Below are positions 24,166 to 32,400 of a DNA stretch of 64,000 nt, one piece after another (within the stretch, counting starts at the first letter, position 1; every line of letters begins with the position of its first letter). The stretch is from Mesocentrotus franciscanus (Eukaryota > Echinodermata > Echinoidea > Camarodonta > Strongylocentrotidae). Under the pieces are notes generated by a model. The model had not been told where the DNA came from and did no database searches. It saw only the letters and a program-made list of their open reading frames with translations. The DNA lies in assembly GCA_037976565.1 (NCBI GenBank), contig CP137667.1:35011366-35075365 (forward strand). Reading direction: 5' to 3'. The position numbers and the translations under genes were made by a program.

Positions 24166-24850
24166 GGTATTGTTTAAAGACATAGGGGTGAGTGAGAGAG
24201 AGAGAGAGAGGAGTTGGGGGAGGATGAGTAAGGGGAAGAGAGAGTAAGAAAGAGGGGTGATAATGATATAAGAGGAAGAGATGGGTGGGAGAGGAGAAGG
24301 AAGAAAAAACGGAAGAGCGAGAGAGATAGATAGATGGATTACAGTCGGGACGAAGAAGAAGATTTTATGGGGAAAAAAAGAAAAGGACAAGGGATGACGC
24401 ATTGCGATCTTTGAACTTTAAACTTTAAAAAAATTTAAAAAGCATATTCATCGTAAAAGTTCTAAGAATTTGTTTGTCACAAAAAGAAGGTATATAAACG
24501 AAGTTTTCTGATAACGTAGATAAGGAGATGCATCGAAATTGTCTCCGTCACGGTAAAAATGGTAATTGATAGGGATAAATAACTTAGGCAAATGAAAATA
24601 GTAGAGGAAATTCACTTTCCTTCTTTAATCACACTAAAATGAAATGTAACTTTAGTATTGTTAACGGGCCGCTTTTCATCAGCTTTGATGGCAACAGCAG
24701 GTCCTGCGATCTATTAAACAAATCAAAATCAAAATCAAAATCAAAACAAAAATATTTGTAGAAGCATAGCTTACCTGCTGCAAACCCGAGGGTACTGTAG
24801 GATAGAACAGCAAAAAGGCTGCACACAACCAGAAAGTGGAGCTTGGCCAT
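13535..24850 (-). CDS. Secreted EGF-like / zona pellucida (ZP) domain protein
   Basis: Minus-strand exons in order: 24850-24775 (signal peptide [20 protein letters not shown], then LGFAA), 24028-23885 (EGF1), 21118-21002 (EGF2), 20629-20510 (EGF3), 18376-18263 (EGF4, DVDDC start, calcium-binding type), 17392-17202, 16280-16116, 15577-15367, 14743-14644 and 13699-13535 (ZP domain). All EGF exons are phase 1-1. The ZP part shows [68 protein letters not shown] and [10 protein letters not shown], in the normal ZP-N to ZP-C order. After the last cysteines comes RLRR-S, a furin-type site, then EPITFNYDV and stop. About 467 residues. No transmembrane segment is seen after the cleavage site, so secretion or matrix assembly is likely. 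Exon 16280-16116 is one base short. The downstream end could instead be spliced to 12963-13004. It converges with the esterase. Confidence 0.8.
13541..13699 (-). CDS. ZP gene exon with last conserved cysteines and RLRR cleavage site
   Basis: Acceptor TTTGTACAG, then [20 protein letters not shown] and [11 protein letters not shown]. It matches the end of the ZP-C module, where C..C followed by C...GC precedes a consensus furin site. The coding then reads EPITFNYD. There either V and TAA follow (CDS end 13535) or GTATAAG is used as a donor. A decayed copy of the same exon lies at 13793-13904. Confidence 0.75.
13793..13904 (-). pseudogene. Decayed duplicate of the ZP terminal exon
   Basis: Minus strand: ACAAAG acceptor, then GTGCGCGTCCATTATGCTGT, aligned to the functional GTCCATGTCCATTGTGCTGT. 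It reads [12 protein letters not shown] and hits TAG, having lost the first cysteine. The later part, TCAACAAGGTTGTAACGC, is nearly identical to the functional exon, but the segment encoding RLRR is deleted. Confidence 0.75.
14436..14562. repeat. Half copy of the MITE seen at 55745-55895
   Basis: CTCTCAGCCAATCGGATGCA, TTCAGTAGCTTATAACA and TGATAACAAGTTTTATGAAA, then CAGGGTCCT, match the right half of the 55745-55895 inverted repeat. Confidence 0.65.
14644..14743 (-). CDS. ZP gene exon ([10 protein letters not shown])
   Basis: Acceptor TTTCCCACTAG and donor CCTCAG|GTAAGT. It begins with one base completing the Gly of DG and continues [33 protein letters not shown]. This is the ZP-C segment after the CWATPSPD exon. 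Phase 2 in, 0 out. Confidence 0.8.
15367..15577 (-). CDS. ZP gene exon with [11 protein letters not shown] motif
   Basis: Acceptor CTCTCACCAG, preceded by a long CT run on the sense strand that doubles as polypyrimidine tract. It encodes [20 protein letters not shown], later [20 protein letters not shown] and [20 protein letters not shown], ending DLIMDG before GTAAGC. This is the most diagnostic ZP-domain segment. Confidence 0.9.
15583..15632. repeat. (GA)n microsatellite beside ZP exon acceptor
   Basis: GAGAGAGA immediately upstream (sense orientation) of the 15577 acceptor. Confidence 0.85.
15882..15930. repeat. (GA)n microsatellite
   Basis: About 20 GA repeats in a ZP-gene intron. Confidence 0.9.
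16116..16280 (-). CDS. ZP gene exon with a one-base frame break
   Basis: Acceptor CCTTATTAG and donor ATCAAAG|GTATGA. The first part reads [16 protein letters not shown], the second [20 protein letters not shown] and ...[11 protein letters not shown], but in a different frame. The switch falls at the AAAA run (TTTT on the plus strand, 16232-16235). The exon is 165 bases, while its neighbours' phases need a length of 1 modulo 3. One lost A restores everything, so sequencing or assembly error is the simplest explanation; a real frameshift is possible. Confidence 0.75.
16516..16730 (+). repeat. tRNA-derived SINE (Thr-like head)
   Basis: GCGATGGCTCAGTTGTAGAG (A box) and CCGGGTTCGAAAC (B box) with CGT in the anticodon position. 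Followed by CTTAATCCTCATTACCAAGT and CCCTCGGAGAGGAC. A related copy is at 55340-55470 on the minus strand. Confidence 0.7.
16860..17190. repeat. Dispersed repeat overlapping a ZP intron (copy at 41645-41885)
   Basis: GCATTATAAACAAA, CTTGAAATCAAATGCTC and CATTTTTAAACACTTCACTG with ATCTGC match 41645-41885. It starts with an ATT-rich tail. It ends just 3' of the exon at 17202. Confidence 0.65.
17202..17392 (-). CDS. ZP gene exon, start of ZP domain
   Basis: Acceptor TTTTTCTAG and donor GTTGAG|GTATTA. It encodes [60 protein letters not shown] and TTVE, the ZP-N half with its cysteines. Phase 1 in, 0 out. Confidence 0.9.
17980..18241 (-). repeat. tRNA-derived SINE (Val-like head)
   Basis: Minus strand: GTTGGCTCAGTCAGTAGAGC (A box) and GTGGGTTCGAACCCC (B box) with CAC in the anticodon position, a body, and an (ATT)n tail at about 17983-17996. 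This is a third SINE family distinct from the His- and Thr-like ones. Confidence 0.75.
18263..18376 (-). CDS. EGF4 exon (calcium-binding type)
   Basis: Acceptor [31 protein letters not shown], then [18 protein letters not shown]: six cysteines in EGF spacing, with the N-terminal D-D and central N typical of calcium-binding EGFs. Phase 1-1. Two decayed copies lie upstream in the gene at 19406-19458 and 19590-19642. Confidence 0.85.
18752..18961 (-). repeat. tRNA-derived SINE, minus strand
   Basis: Complement of the His-like SINE: tRNA head at about 18961-18885 and the conserved TTGCCAAAGGACGTTAGTG segment. Head-to-head with the copy that begins at 18970. Confidence 0.75.
18970..19281 (+). repeat. 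tRNA-derived SINE, plus strand
   Basis: TTGTGGTCTAGTGGATAAGT (A box) and GGGTTTGAATCCC (B box), a full body, and an ATTATTATT tail at 19251-19281. Confidence 0.8.
19406..19458 (-). pseudogene. Truncated, decayed EGF exon copy 1
   Basis: Minus strand: TTTTATAG acceptor, then in phase 1 [17 protein letters not shown] followed at once by TAA. The first half matches EGF4 ([17 protein letters not shown]). The last three cysteines and the donor are gone. Confidence 0.75.
19590..19642 (-). pseudogene. Truncated, decayed EGF exon copy 2
   Basis: Minus strand: TTTTGTAG acceptor, then [17 protein letters not shown] and TAA. One cysteine of the first pair has become Phe. It breaks at the same point as copy 1 (TGTACGTAAACG) and shares its flanks with it, so the truncated exon was itself tandemly duplicated, with a period of about 184 bp. 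Confidence 0.75.
19818..20192. mobile_element. TTAA-flanked MITE (AGCCCCTCTAAAGTG family)
   Basis: TTAA then AGCCCCTCTAAAGTG, with the exact complement CACTTTAGAGGGGCT then TTAA at the right end. Long imperfect inverted arms (ATTGTATCATAATGTGAAAG and complement). TTAA target duplication is characteristic of piggyBac-type transposition. A half copy is at 57170-57355. Confidence 0.8.
20510..20629 (-). CDS. EGF3 exon
   Basis: Acceptor [48 protein letters not shown]: six cysteines in EGF spacing. The donor is AAATA|GTAACG, with a weak exon side. Phase 1-1. Confidence 0.8.
21002..21118 (-). CDS. EGF2 exon
   Basis: Acceptor [51 protein letters not shown]. Donor GAGAG|GTATTC. Phase 1-1. Confidence 0.8.
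21299..21484. mobile_element. TA-flanked MITE (CAGTCAAACCTGTCT family), copy 1
   Basis: Starts TACAGTCAAACCTGTCT and ends GTTTGACTGTA, with internal AGGTGGC repeats. Copies at 35697-35878 and 53097-53290. TA borders fit a Tc1/mariner-type element. Confidence 0.8.
21550..21934. mobile_element. TTAA-flanked MITE (AGGCATCGTTTAACAATG family), copy 1
   Basis: TTAAAGGCATCGTTTAACAA at the left, AATCCCTTTAA at the right. Shares long stretches (TTCCAATCATAAATA, GGCTTGTAAAAGTCATGG) with 32161-32423. Confidence 0.75.
22205..22265. repeat. Purine (GAGA/GACAGA) microsatellite
   Basis: GAGAGACAGA repeats in an intron of the ZP gene. Confidence 0.8.
22340..23880. other. ZP gene intron 2, no exon recognised
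   Basis: Contains an AT stretch at 22800-22835, a GA stretch at about 23060-23105 and a SINE-tail-like fragment near 23505-23560 (AAAGCGCCTTTTCCAG). No EGF-like cysteine pattern was found. Confidence 0.5.
23885..24028 (-). CDS. EGF1 exon with a Thr/Asn-rich insert
   Basis: Acceptor CTATCTTAG and donor [60 protein letters not shown]. The stretch [15 protein letters not shown] between the third and fourth cysteine is longer than in EGF2-4 and carries two N-S-T glycosylation sequons. Confidence 0.85.
24019..24330. repeat. (GA)n and (AT)n low-complexity tract
   Basis: GAGAGA runs with a TATATA block at 24127-24160. It lies directly upstream (sense orientation) of the EGF1 acceptor. Open frames across it are artefacts. 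Confidence 0.85.
24775..24850 (-). CDS. Signal-peptide exon of the EGF/ZP gene
   Basis: ATG at 24850: [25 protein letters not shown], then one base and GTAAGC. Basic residue, hydrophobic core and small residues near the end are typical of a cleavable signal peptide. Upstream in-frame sequence (from a TTG) has no ATG, which supports this start. Phase 1 out matches the EGF exons. Confidence 0.85.
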
Positions 24851-25200
24851 TTTGTCTATCGGGAGCAATCCTCGTCACGCAATGCCGTTGAATAATCTAC
24901 TCATGAAGCAACGCCGCTTCTCGGGTTTTATAGGCAGAAAACCGGACATATTATTCAATCAGACAACAGAGATAGACCGAGACTACATCGACTAGACATT
25001 CTCTACCCCCCATGACTTCGTTTTGCAGGTGGTCTTAGAGTCGGTTTGACGGTGTTATAAAAGTACTACCCTGGGCAACTGGGGTTCAAGGGTTGAGGGA
25101 GGCGGGGGCGGTGTTTTTTATGTGTGTGGGTTAGTATGTGACGGTGGGTGTGTGTGTGACCTTTTTCCTGTTTTGTTTTTCTTCTTTTTTTGTTTTGCTC
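24851..25200. promoter_or_regulatory. Presumed 5' region of the EGF/ZP gene
   Basis: About 350 bases upstream of the signal-peptide exon. No TATA box could be assigned with confidence. Placement is inferred only from the gene start. Confidence 0.25.
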
Positions 25201-26165
25201 TCTATACCTTCTCATCCTATTATGCAGTGGCGTAATGAGCAAAAACTTTTGGGGGGTCAGAGCACTTATATATATATTTTTTTGTCCAGTTTTTGAGGAA
25301 AAATTTAGCACCAACTCAGCCAGTCGGTGAATAAGCTTGGGGAGGGAGTAAGAGCACTTTTTTTTTGCCCAATTCGTGAGAAAATATTTAGCAGCGATTC
25401 ATCAAACCGGTGAATAAGCGGGGAGTGATGGAGAGAAAAACCCCTATTTTTTTTTTTTTTTTTTTTGGGGGCGAAAATATATATAGGCCTATATATATTT
25501 TTTAAAGGTTAAATTTACGTTATTATCCTATTATTTTTTACCGTTTTGGGGGGCTAGGGGGCGGGCCGGAAAAATCGACACGTGGATCCGCGCCTGCATT
25601 TCAGCAACATTTGTAAATCACTGGTATCGAATTAGTAATAAACCACGTTTGAATTTTATTTGGGGGGTCAACTGTCATTATGTCAGATGCCCAGTGGCGT
25701 AATGAGCAAAATCTTTTTGGAGGTCAGAACAAAATCCGCATCACCACCAAGTAGCATAATGCAGGGGCGGCGGAGCGTCTTCCAAAATAGGGGGGGGGAT
25801 AACAACAAAAAAGGGCACTTTCTGGAAACATTAAAAAAAAAACATACATTAGCATATACCCATACATCGTCATGATTGTGATTACACTACCAGGGATGAT
25901 ATCATTATTTGTTTCTTTCTTTACGTGGTACAAAATACTGCTTAATTAAGCAACATACTTTGCAGTTGGGTGTAATGGTCTGAATATTCATTTTCGAGCG
26001 AGTGAAGCGAGTGAGCAAAAATTTTAAAGATTTGTGAGGTCCCAGTGCAAAAAAATTACATCTTATAAAGAAGGCAAAAAACAAACCCTGATGAGTATTA
26101 AGCACAGTCTAATGAAGAAAGACTGAAAAGTTCTTTTACAAGTAACATAATTATAACATCTATAA

Positions 26166-26228
26166 ATGCGAGAGAGCGTGGCGAGAAAGCGTGGCGAGAG
26201 AGCGTGGCGAGAGAGCGTGACGAGCGAG
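26166..26228. repeat. Short GAGAGCGTGGC minisatellite
   Basis: Five near-copies of GCGAGAGAGCGTG in tandem. Confidence 0.8.
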
Positions 26229-26284
26229 CTCTAGGGGAAAATTAAAGAAAAGGGGGCTCTAAATCGCCTTGAATTAGGGGTGCA

Positions 26285-26745
26285 TGCTATGGAGAAAGGA
26301 AAAGTAGGCACTTATCAAAAGGGGAAAAGCTAGTTATTAGAAAAGGAAAGGTGCTCGTGTCAAAGTAAAAAGGGCAATTATCAGAGTGAAAATGGCACTT
26401 CTTGCACCTGAAAAGGACACTCAACAGAGAGGAAAAAGGCACGTGTGAGAATGGAAATAGGAAATCTGTTGAAGGACATGGTCACCTATCAGATTTTAAT
26501 AGGGGCATTTGTCAGATGTTAAAAGGGGCATTTTAAAAAGGGGGAGGGGCTCATATAAAAAAGGAAAAGGGGCACTTATCCGAAGGAAATATGGTACTTA
26601 TTAGAAAGGAAAAGGGGCATGTGTCAAAATAAAAGAGGCACTTATCAGAGGTGAAAGTGGCATTTAAGAGAAAAGGAACGGGGTTCTTATTAAGAAGGAA
26701 AATTACACTAATTAAAAAGGAAAAGGGGCTCGAGTCAAAAAATGG
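26285..26745. repeat. Degenerate purine-rich minisatellite, unit about 27-30 bp
   Basis: Repeats of an AAAAGGGGCACTTATCAGA-like unit with variants (GGCACTTATCAAAAGGGG, GGGGCATGTGTCAAAAT and others). Confidence 0.7.
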
Positions 26746-27079
26746 GGGACAGTGCCCCCACCGGGAGTGCCGCCTCTCGCATAATGGGCAAAAGTGAGAG
26801 AAAAAACCAGGAAAATCATGTCATGTCAGCAACATTTGTATATCACTGGTATCGAATTAGAAATAACCACGTTTGAATTTTATTTGGGGGTCAACTGCCC
26901 CCCAGCCCCACCCCCCTATCAGTACGCCAGTGCAGATGTCTGATGTAAGATGGAAAGGAGACCGTGGGGTTATGGCAGTTTTTAAAAATGGCGTAGTAAA
27001 ACTTTGAATGTGCATGCTTGTAGCAAAACCTGGGCTGCGCATGTTGATAAAAAAAGCAATTAATGTGAGCACAGTCGGT

Positions 27080-27150
27080 AATTTCGGTAGTTTAGTACGG
27101 TAAAGCAGTGGTCTCGTGGCCGGGAGGTTCCGGGTTCGATGCTAATCAAA
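27080..27150 (+). repeat. tRNA-like SINE fragment
   Basis: TAAAGCAGTGGTCTCGTGGC and GGTTCCGGGTTCGATGC resemble the anticodon arm and B box of the Thr-like SINE. The rest is lost. Confidence 0.45.
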
Positions 27151-27420
27151 GGAAAAAAGACCAATACGAGTATTAAAGAAAGGTGTGCTCGCAAAAGGGA
27201 GGTTTTATTTTAAATAACATATCCCTTGCCCATGCTTTGCTCCCCTGCAAAATATAAATCTTATTACGCCCCAGTCGCTTCTGTCATTACATCAGATAGA
27301 TTACGTAATATGAAAACTAGACCAGGGCATTGTGAAAGTTTAAATGTCCTGTGTTATCAGCATCAAAAATGTCTACATAGGAAATCTGATAGTGATAGGA
27401 TTACGACAGTAAAAGTGGCG

Positions 27421-27605
27421 GCAGAGCGAGAGAGAGAGAGAGAGAGAGAGGGGGAGAGAGAGAGAGAGGTGGCGACAGACAGACAAGACAGCTAGGAGAG
27501 ACCAGGGAGGTGGTAACTCCCACCTCCCTGGAGAGACGCAGGAATAAGGGTGAGAGACGGGGCAAGGAAGAGAGAGAGAGCGAGAGAGAGAGGGGGAGGG
27601 GGGAG
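27421..27605. repeat. (GA)n-rich low complexity
   Basis: GAGAGA and GGGGAG runs broken by a CACCTCCCTGG / CCAGGGAGGTGG hairpin at about 27503-27533. Confidence 0.8.
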
Positions 27606-28203
27606 CTAGGAGAGTTAGCTAGGGATGAAGGGCTGACATTAGTAATCAGAGATGTGTGGAAAAATGCCGCAATCAAACTCTGAACTGAGAAATTACCTTG
27701 ATAGATAGATAAAGACACGACAAAGTACAGGCCTATCTAATCCATCTTGAGAACATTTTGATATTGGGAAATAATGACATTTGGGGCTTTTTGACCTGGA
27801 CTTGGTCGCGTTCCATATTTGATTTGTTCCATGCAATCTATTCCTCTCTCAGCGAGAAAAAAAAAGATACTGAGAGCCCCCCCCCAAAAAAAAAGGCACT
27901 GACATATACTTCCAATAAATCGGAGGGTCAATTTCACTGGTACCATGCAGTGGAAAGATCATATTTTCACATTAAAAAAAGAATACCCTTGAAGACTGAC
28001 AATATTGATAGAAGGTTTTTGTTTTAGACAGCATTATTTGACGCAAGGTGGTGGTTGTAATTTGTCCAGTATCAATGAATCTGCGTTTCTCACAAAAGAA
28101 CGCATGAAAGAAGAAATATGTGTGTGTTAATTTTGATGTTCAATCCATGGGTTCAATCTGACGTTTATCACAGCCTTCCGAAAGCTCAGGCACATAGATC
28201 TAC

Positions 28204-28593
28204 CAGGGGCGGATCTAGCTTTAGCTTTTTACCAAGGGGGGGGGGGGGCCGGGGTTGAGCCAATGTCAATGACGATGCACGTCCACGGGCCGCGAAGCGG
28301 CGAGGTGATTTTTTTTTGTTGGTGCTATTTTGAACCCCCGTAAGTGATGTTTTCTTGGCATCTACTAACATGCGTAGCATCGTCCACGAGCCGCATAGCG
28401 AGGCCATTTTTGGTTGCTATTTTGAACCCCCATAAGTGATGTTTTCCTGGCATCTACTAACATCTACTAATACTGTGTGGGTCTGGACACATGATGGCGT
28501 TTTTCTATGCACATCACATTTTCACTTGGCAGCCCAAGGGGAGGGGGGGGGGCGTGTTAAACCCCTAAACCCCCCGTAGATCCGCCCGGCCTG
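28204..28593. mobile_element. MITE-like element with GGGGCGGATC ends and internal duplication
   Basis: Begins CAGGGGCGGATCTAGC and ends GTAGATCCGCCCGGCCTG, an imperfect terminal inverted repeat. A block (GCTATTTTGAACCCCC, then TAAGTGATGTTTTC and TGGCATCTACTAACAT) is tandemly repeated at about 28322-28373 and 28416-28462. Confidence 0.65.
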
Positions 28594-29130
28594 TCTACCA
28601 TTTCTGAATATAAACAGTTATGCGTTGTTTTCGGCAAGCTAGGCGCAATGCCTGTGGATGTACACAAATTCGTCTAGAATAAAAAAATTAATTAATAAAT
28701 AAAAAATACTCAAACAAATTTGACAAATATTTGGTATCATTTTTCTTCTGAAAGGATTTCCCTTCTATTGGTGTCGGTGAAAGTTGCCCCGCATTATTGG
28801 AGGTATGCTAATCCATTTTTTTTTTTTTTTTTTTTTGTAAAGGGCCAGCCTGCTGTATAAGAAAGGATGTCTTCTAAAAAAATTCAATGCGGATCTTACA
28901 TAATTATAGGAACTGAAGAGGTGTACCCCCAGCCTTTCGGGTAGTTCCACTGTGTCAGATATCAGTAGGCCTACCCTCGATCACATCCCCCGTCCCGAGC
29001 CACATGTGACAATGTAACATATAATTCAAAACAAAATCATGATTTTACCAGAGATATATTCCACTTCCCTGATTTTAGGAGGAAATCGAGAATTTTTCAC
29101 TAAACTAGTGGAATTTTAACGTAGTTACCA

Positions 29131-29138
29131 TCACGTGA
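29131..29138. promoter_or_regulatory. TCACGTGA palindrome upstream of TOMM40
   Basis: A perfect extended E-box (USF/MITF-type bHLH-zip site) about 270 bases before the TOMM40 ATG, within the likely promoter. Function is inferred from position and motif only. Confidence 0.35.
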
Positions 29139-29406
29139 CGCGTAGGAGCCAATTAAATTGGGTTATTCTCTACACATGTTCCTATGTACGTACATGTGCG
29201 CTAATACGAGCTATGTTGTAATAGTTCATAAAACGCACAAGAATTTTAACGTGTGGGACTGAAGTAAAAACCGTTCCGTGGGATGGTGGCGTAAGAAGTT
29301 AGAGTACATTTTAGGACGTTGCGAGCGATTTGTGAAGTTCACCAAACTTGTGTTTAAATTCACTTAAAATAGAGGAAAAAAGAGTGACTATTTATAGATT
29401 ATCAGA

Positions 29407-32400
29407 ATGGGAAACGTTTTTGCAGCTGAGAAAAATGCATCGCCACTAGGCGCCGGTAGTCCACCGATGATGGGCATGCCCACGCCTCCTGTCTCTCCGG
29501 CAGCTGCGGCAGCGCTGGCCGCAGCTAACAAGGCTAGCAGCGACCTTCAAAACCCGGGTAACTTTGAAGATCTCTTCAAGAAAGTGAAAGGTAAGTAACA
29601 GTATAAAAGTAACTTAATGAAGTCACATAGAAGAGAACATATTTTTACGTTAGTCAAGTCAAGCTTCAGTTGTAACGATAATGTAGATTTACTGTAATTT
29701 ATTTTTTATTTTTTTTAATTGAGCAATCAAAGTTCAAACCAAACTTTTTTGACAAGATGGGTATTGGTTAGCCTTAAAGACTAGGTGATAATATGAAATA
29801 TGATACTGATATCACCTAGCCTTAATTTGCACCAATACCCCTGCGTGAAGTGGGAGGCACATGTGTGTAAACAAACGTAAAATGCGTCCGTAATCACCTC
29901 TTCCAAACGCACATTGCACACCGGAGTTTGCCAGTGGACGTGGACTCTTCTTTCTTCTCATGCAAATCACTTTGAAATCGGTCAAGAATTTAACCAAAAA
30001 TATGAGCCTTTGATACTGGAGTGATAGTGATTTGCTTACCTTCCACTAGACCGAAAATTCTGTCTCGTTCGTTAGCCTCTGAGTCTGATTTGGGTAGGGT
30101 CGGCTCCTCTCTCTGATTTGGGTAGGGCCGGCTCCTCTCTTGCCTCTGATTTGGGTGGGGTCGGCTCCTCTCTCTAGAGCCGACCCTACCCAAATCAGAG
30201 GCTAACGCATAACGGACAAAAGAGACAGAATTTTCGGTCTATAACCTTCCACATGTTCCTGATGAAATTACCTATGGTGCAATTTACATTACAAATTGCT
30301 GACCTATTATGAGAGTTTGTGATGTTGTTTGTTCCAGCCGAAATGCAAAGACACATGGTGTACACAAGCTGTTTTTGCATGGTCAATTTCATACTCTATG
30401 CTAATATTAATAGTGATTATTTTTGTGTACGAAGGTGCACGCAGAGATTTCATCTATGTTTTTGAACATTCATCTTGTTCTATCTACTTAGCTCTTATTC
30501 TTTGCTTTCAATGTTGTTCCCTTGAATCCAGAAATCTTCCCCACACCCTCGAGGATGCAAGCTTGTGGTCAACAAAGGTCTAAGCAATCACTTCCAGGTC
30601 AGCCATACATTGTCACTGTCTGCCTTCAATCCGTCTTCGTACCACTTCGGTTCTACCTACGTCGGCAGCAAACAGATTAGTCCAAATGAGGTATGTATGT
30701 AGTAATTAGTAGAAGTAGGAAGATTAGAAGTCACTCGTTCCTACAATGTAGTAAACTCAACAGGCGAGTCCATCACAGGTGTTGGGTAGAAGTTAGTCCT
30801 TTCTTTCCTTTCCTTTCCTCAGCATTACATCCTCACTTATGGATCCTGCTGAGTATCGTCATAGAAGTTGATGTGATGTTCTAATGCACTTTCAATAGAC
30901 TATTTTCGTAATGCAACAAAATTTAGTACATGTATACGTCTTTGTGAAGTGCCTCAATACAAATATTTAATTCACCTGTAATGAATAAATGTTTTTCAAT
31001 AGTCAGAATGCAAAATGCATATATTACGTGTTGTTAGGTAGGGCAGGTCATAATGTTTCTCCAATGTGGTAACAGCGAATGTATATAGTTCACATTCTGA
31101 CTATTGAAATAAAATTATTTGTAACGGATGAATGTAATAATTTGTATCAAGGCACTTCACAAAGTTGTATGCATTTATGAAAATGATCTATTCTCTTGGA
31201 TATTACCCTACAAGCCTACATTTAGGTTTAGTTCCAATACTATTATACTATAGCACTTAAGGAATATATCCTGCCAGGTACCACTTAACCCCTGGGACAA
31301 GAGAGACAGTTGTAGATCAAATGCCTTGTCAATGGTAGGGTTTTTTGGTCGCCCTCTAGGGTAAATCTGATCTTTTATGTTTTAATAGACCAAATTAACA
31401 CTTTCATTCTTATTGTTGCACTTACCCCTTGTGGATTACATTGTGAAACTAGAGGTTCCAAACTTTCCATTGATTGAGCTTTAGCCATTCACTCCAGGTA
31501 AACCTACATGAGTATCTAATAAAGAGTTTTGTTATATGTGATTCATTTAATTATGCAGTCGAACTGCTGTAGACTTTTTTTTTCTGTACTGTTTACTTGA
31601 TTCAATAACATCTGTTCAATTTTTGTATTTTTTGCAGGCATTTCCCGTTCTTCTTGGTGACATAGATACCTCAGGGAGTCTCAATGCTCAGATCATTCAT
31701 CAGCTAGCAGACAGAATACGCTCTAAATTTGTAGTACAGGTATGGTCTAAACCAGTAAACAAACAAATAAACAAAAAGGGAAAATTGTAAAAGATATAAC
31801 TGCAGTAATGATGGTTCACTCTCTCCAATACAATGCTCCCAAAGGGTTTTCAAAAAAAAGGGGGGGGGGAGGGTAAATCAACAGAAAAGGGGGAGAGGGA
31901 GTCAGAAAACATGAAAATTAGATGATACAAACCCCATCATATAAATCAAAAATAACATTGTTAGATCAGGCATTTGTGCAGGCCCAAAAATTGTAAACTA
32001 ACTTAATGTTGGAGATCAGGAAATCACCATCAAAAAGTACTTTTAAGTTAATACTGAAAGCACTTCTTTTCATATAACTTTATGTTGTAGATTTTAAGCA
32101 TATCAGGAGCTCTTGCGGCGCAGTTATATATACATGTATTTGCATAGCGTCTGCGCTTTATTAAAGGCATTGTTTAACAATGTTAAATCTGAAATGCATG
32201 GCCCTACTTGTCAGTGGCGGATCCAGGGGGGGGGGGGGGGGGAGCTGGGGAAAAATGAAATTTTGATTTCCAATCATAAATACCTTGATAATCGGACAGG
32301 CAATCGGCTTGTAAAAGTCATGGGATTCCTGACTGACCTAAAGGTTTATAATTATGATTGCAGCATGAGCTAAATCCAGGCTTTTGTTTCAGAATCTGAG

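Larger units (their letters stand above)
25224..26936. repeat. Composite of decayed elements with CAGTGGCGTA ends
   Basis: GCAGTGGCGTAATGAGCAAAA occurs near 25224 and (without the first G) near 25691; an inverted TACGCCAGTGCAG closes the region near 26936. A segment (CACTGGTATCGAATTAG to TTGGGGGTCAACTG) is repeated at 25607-25676 and 26827-26895. Short A/T and C/G homopolymers abound. No gene. Confidence 0.6.

Noticed and set aside
24019..24402. 127-residue minus-strand open frame
   Set aside because: Low-complexity Ser/Leu/Ile translation of GA and AT repeats next to the EGF1 acceptor.
25066..25314. 82-residue minus-strand open frame rich in His/Thr
   Set aside because: Produced by a GT-rich stretch and homopolymers beside a decayed transposon end.
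26166..26228. CRISPR-like short repeat cluster
   Set aside because: Units are contiguous with no spacers, in a eukaryotic intergenic region. It is a simple minisatellite.
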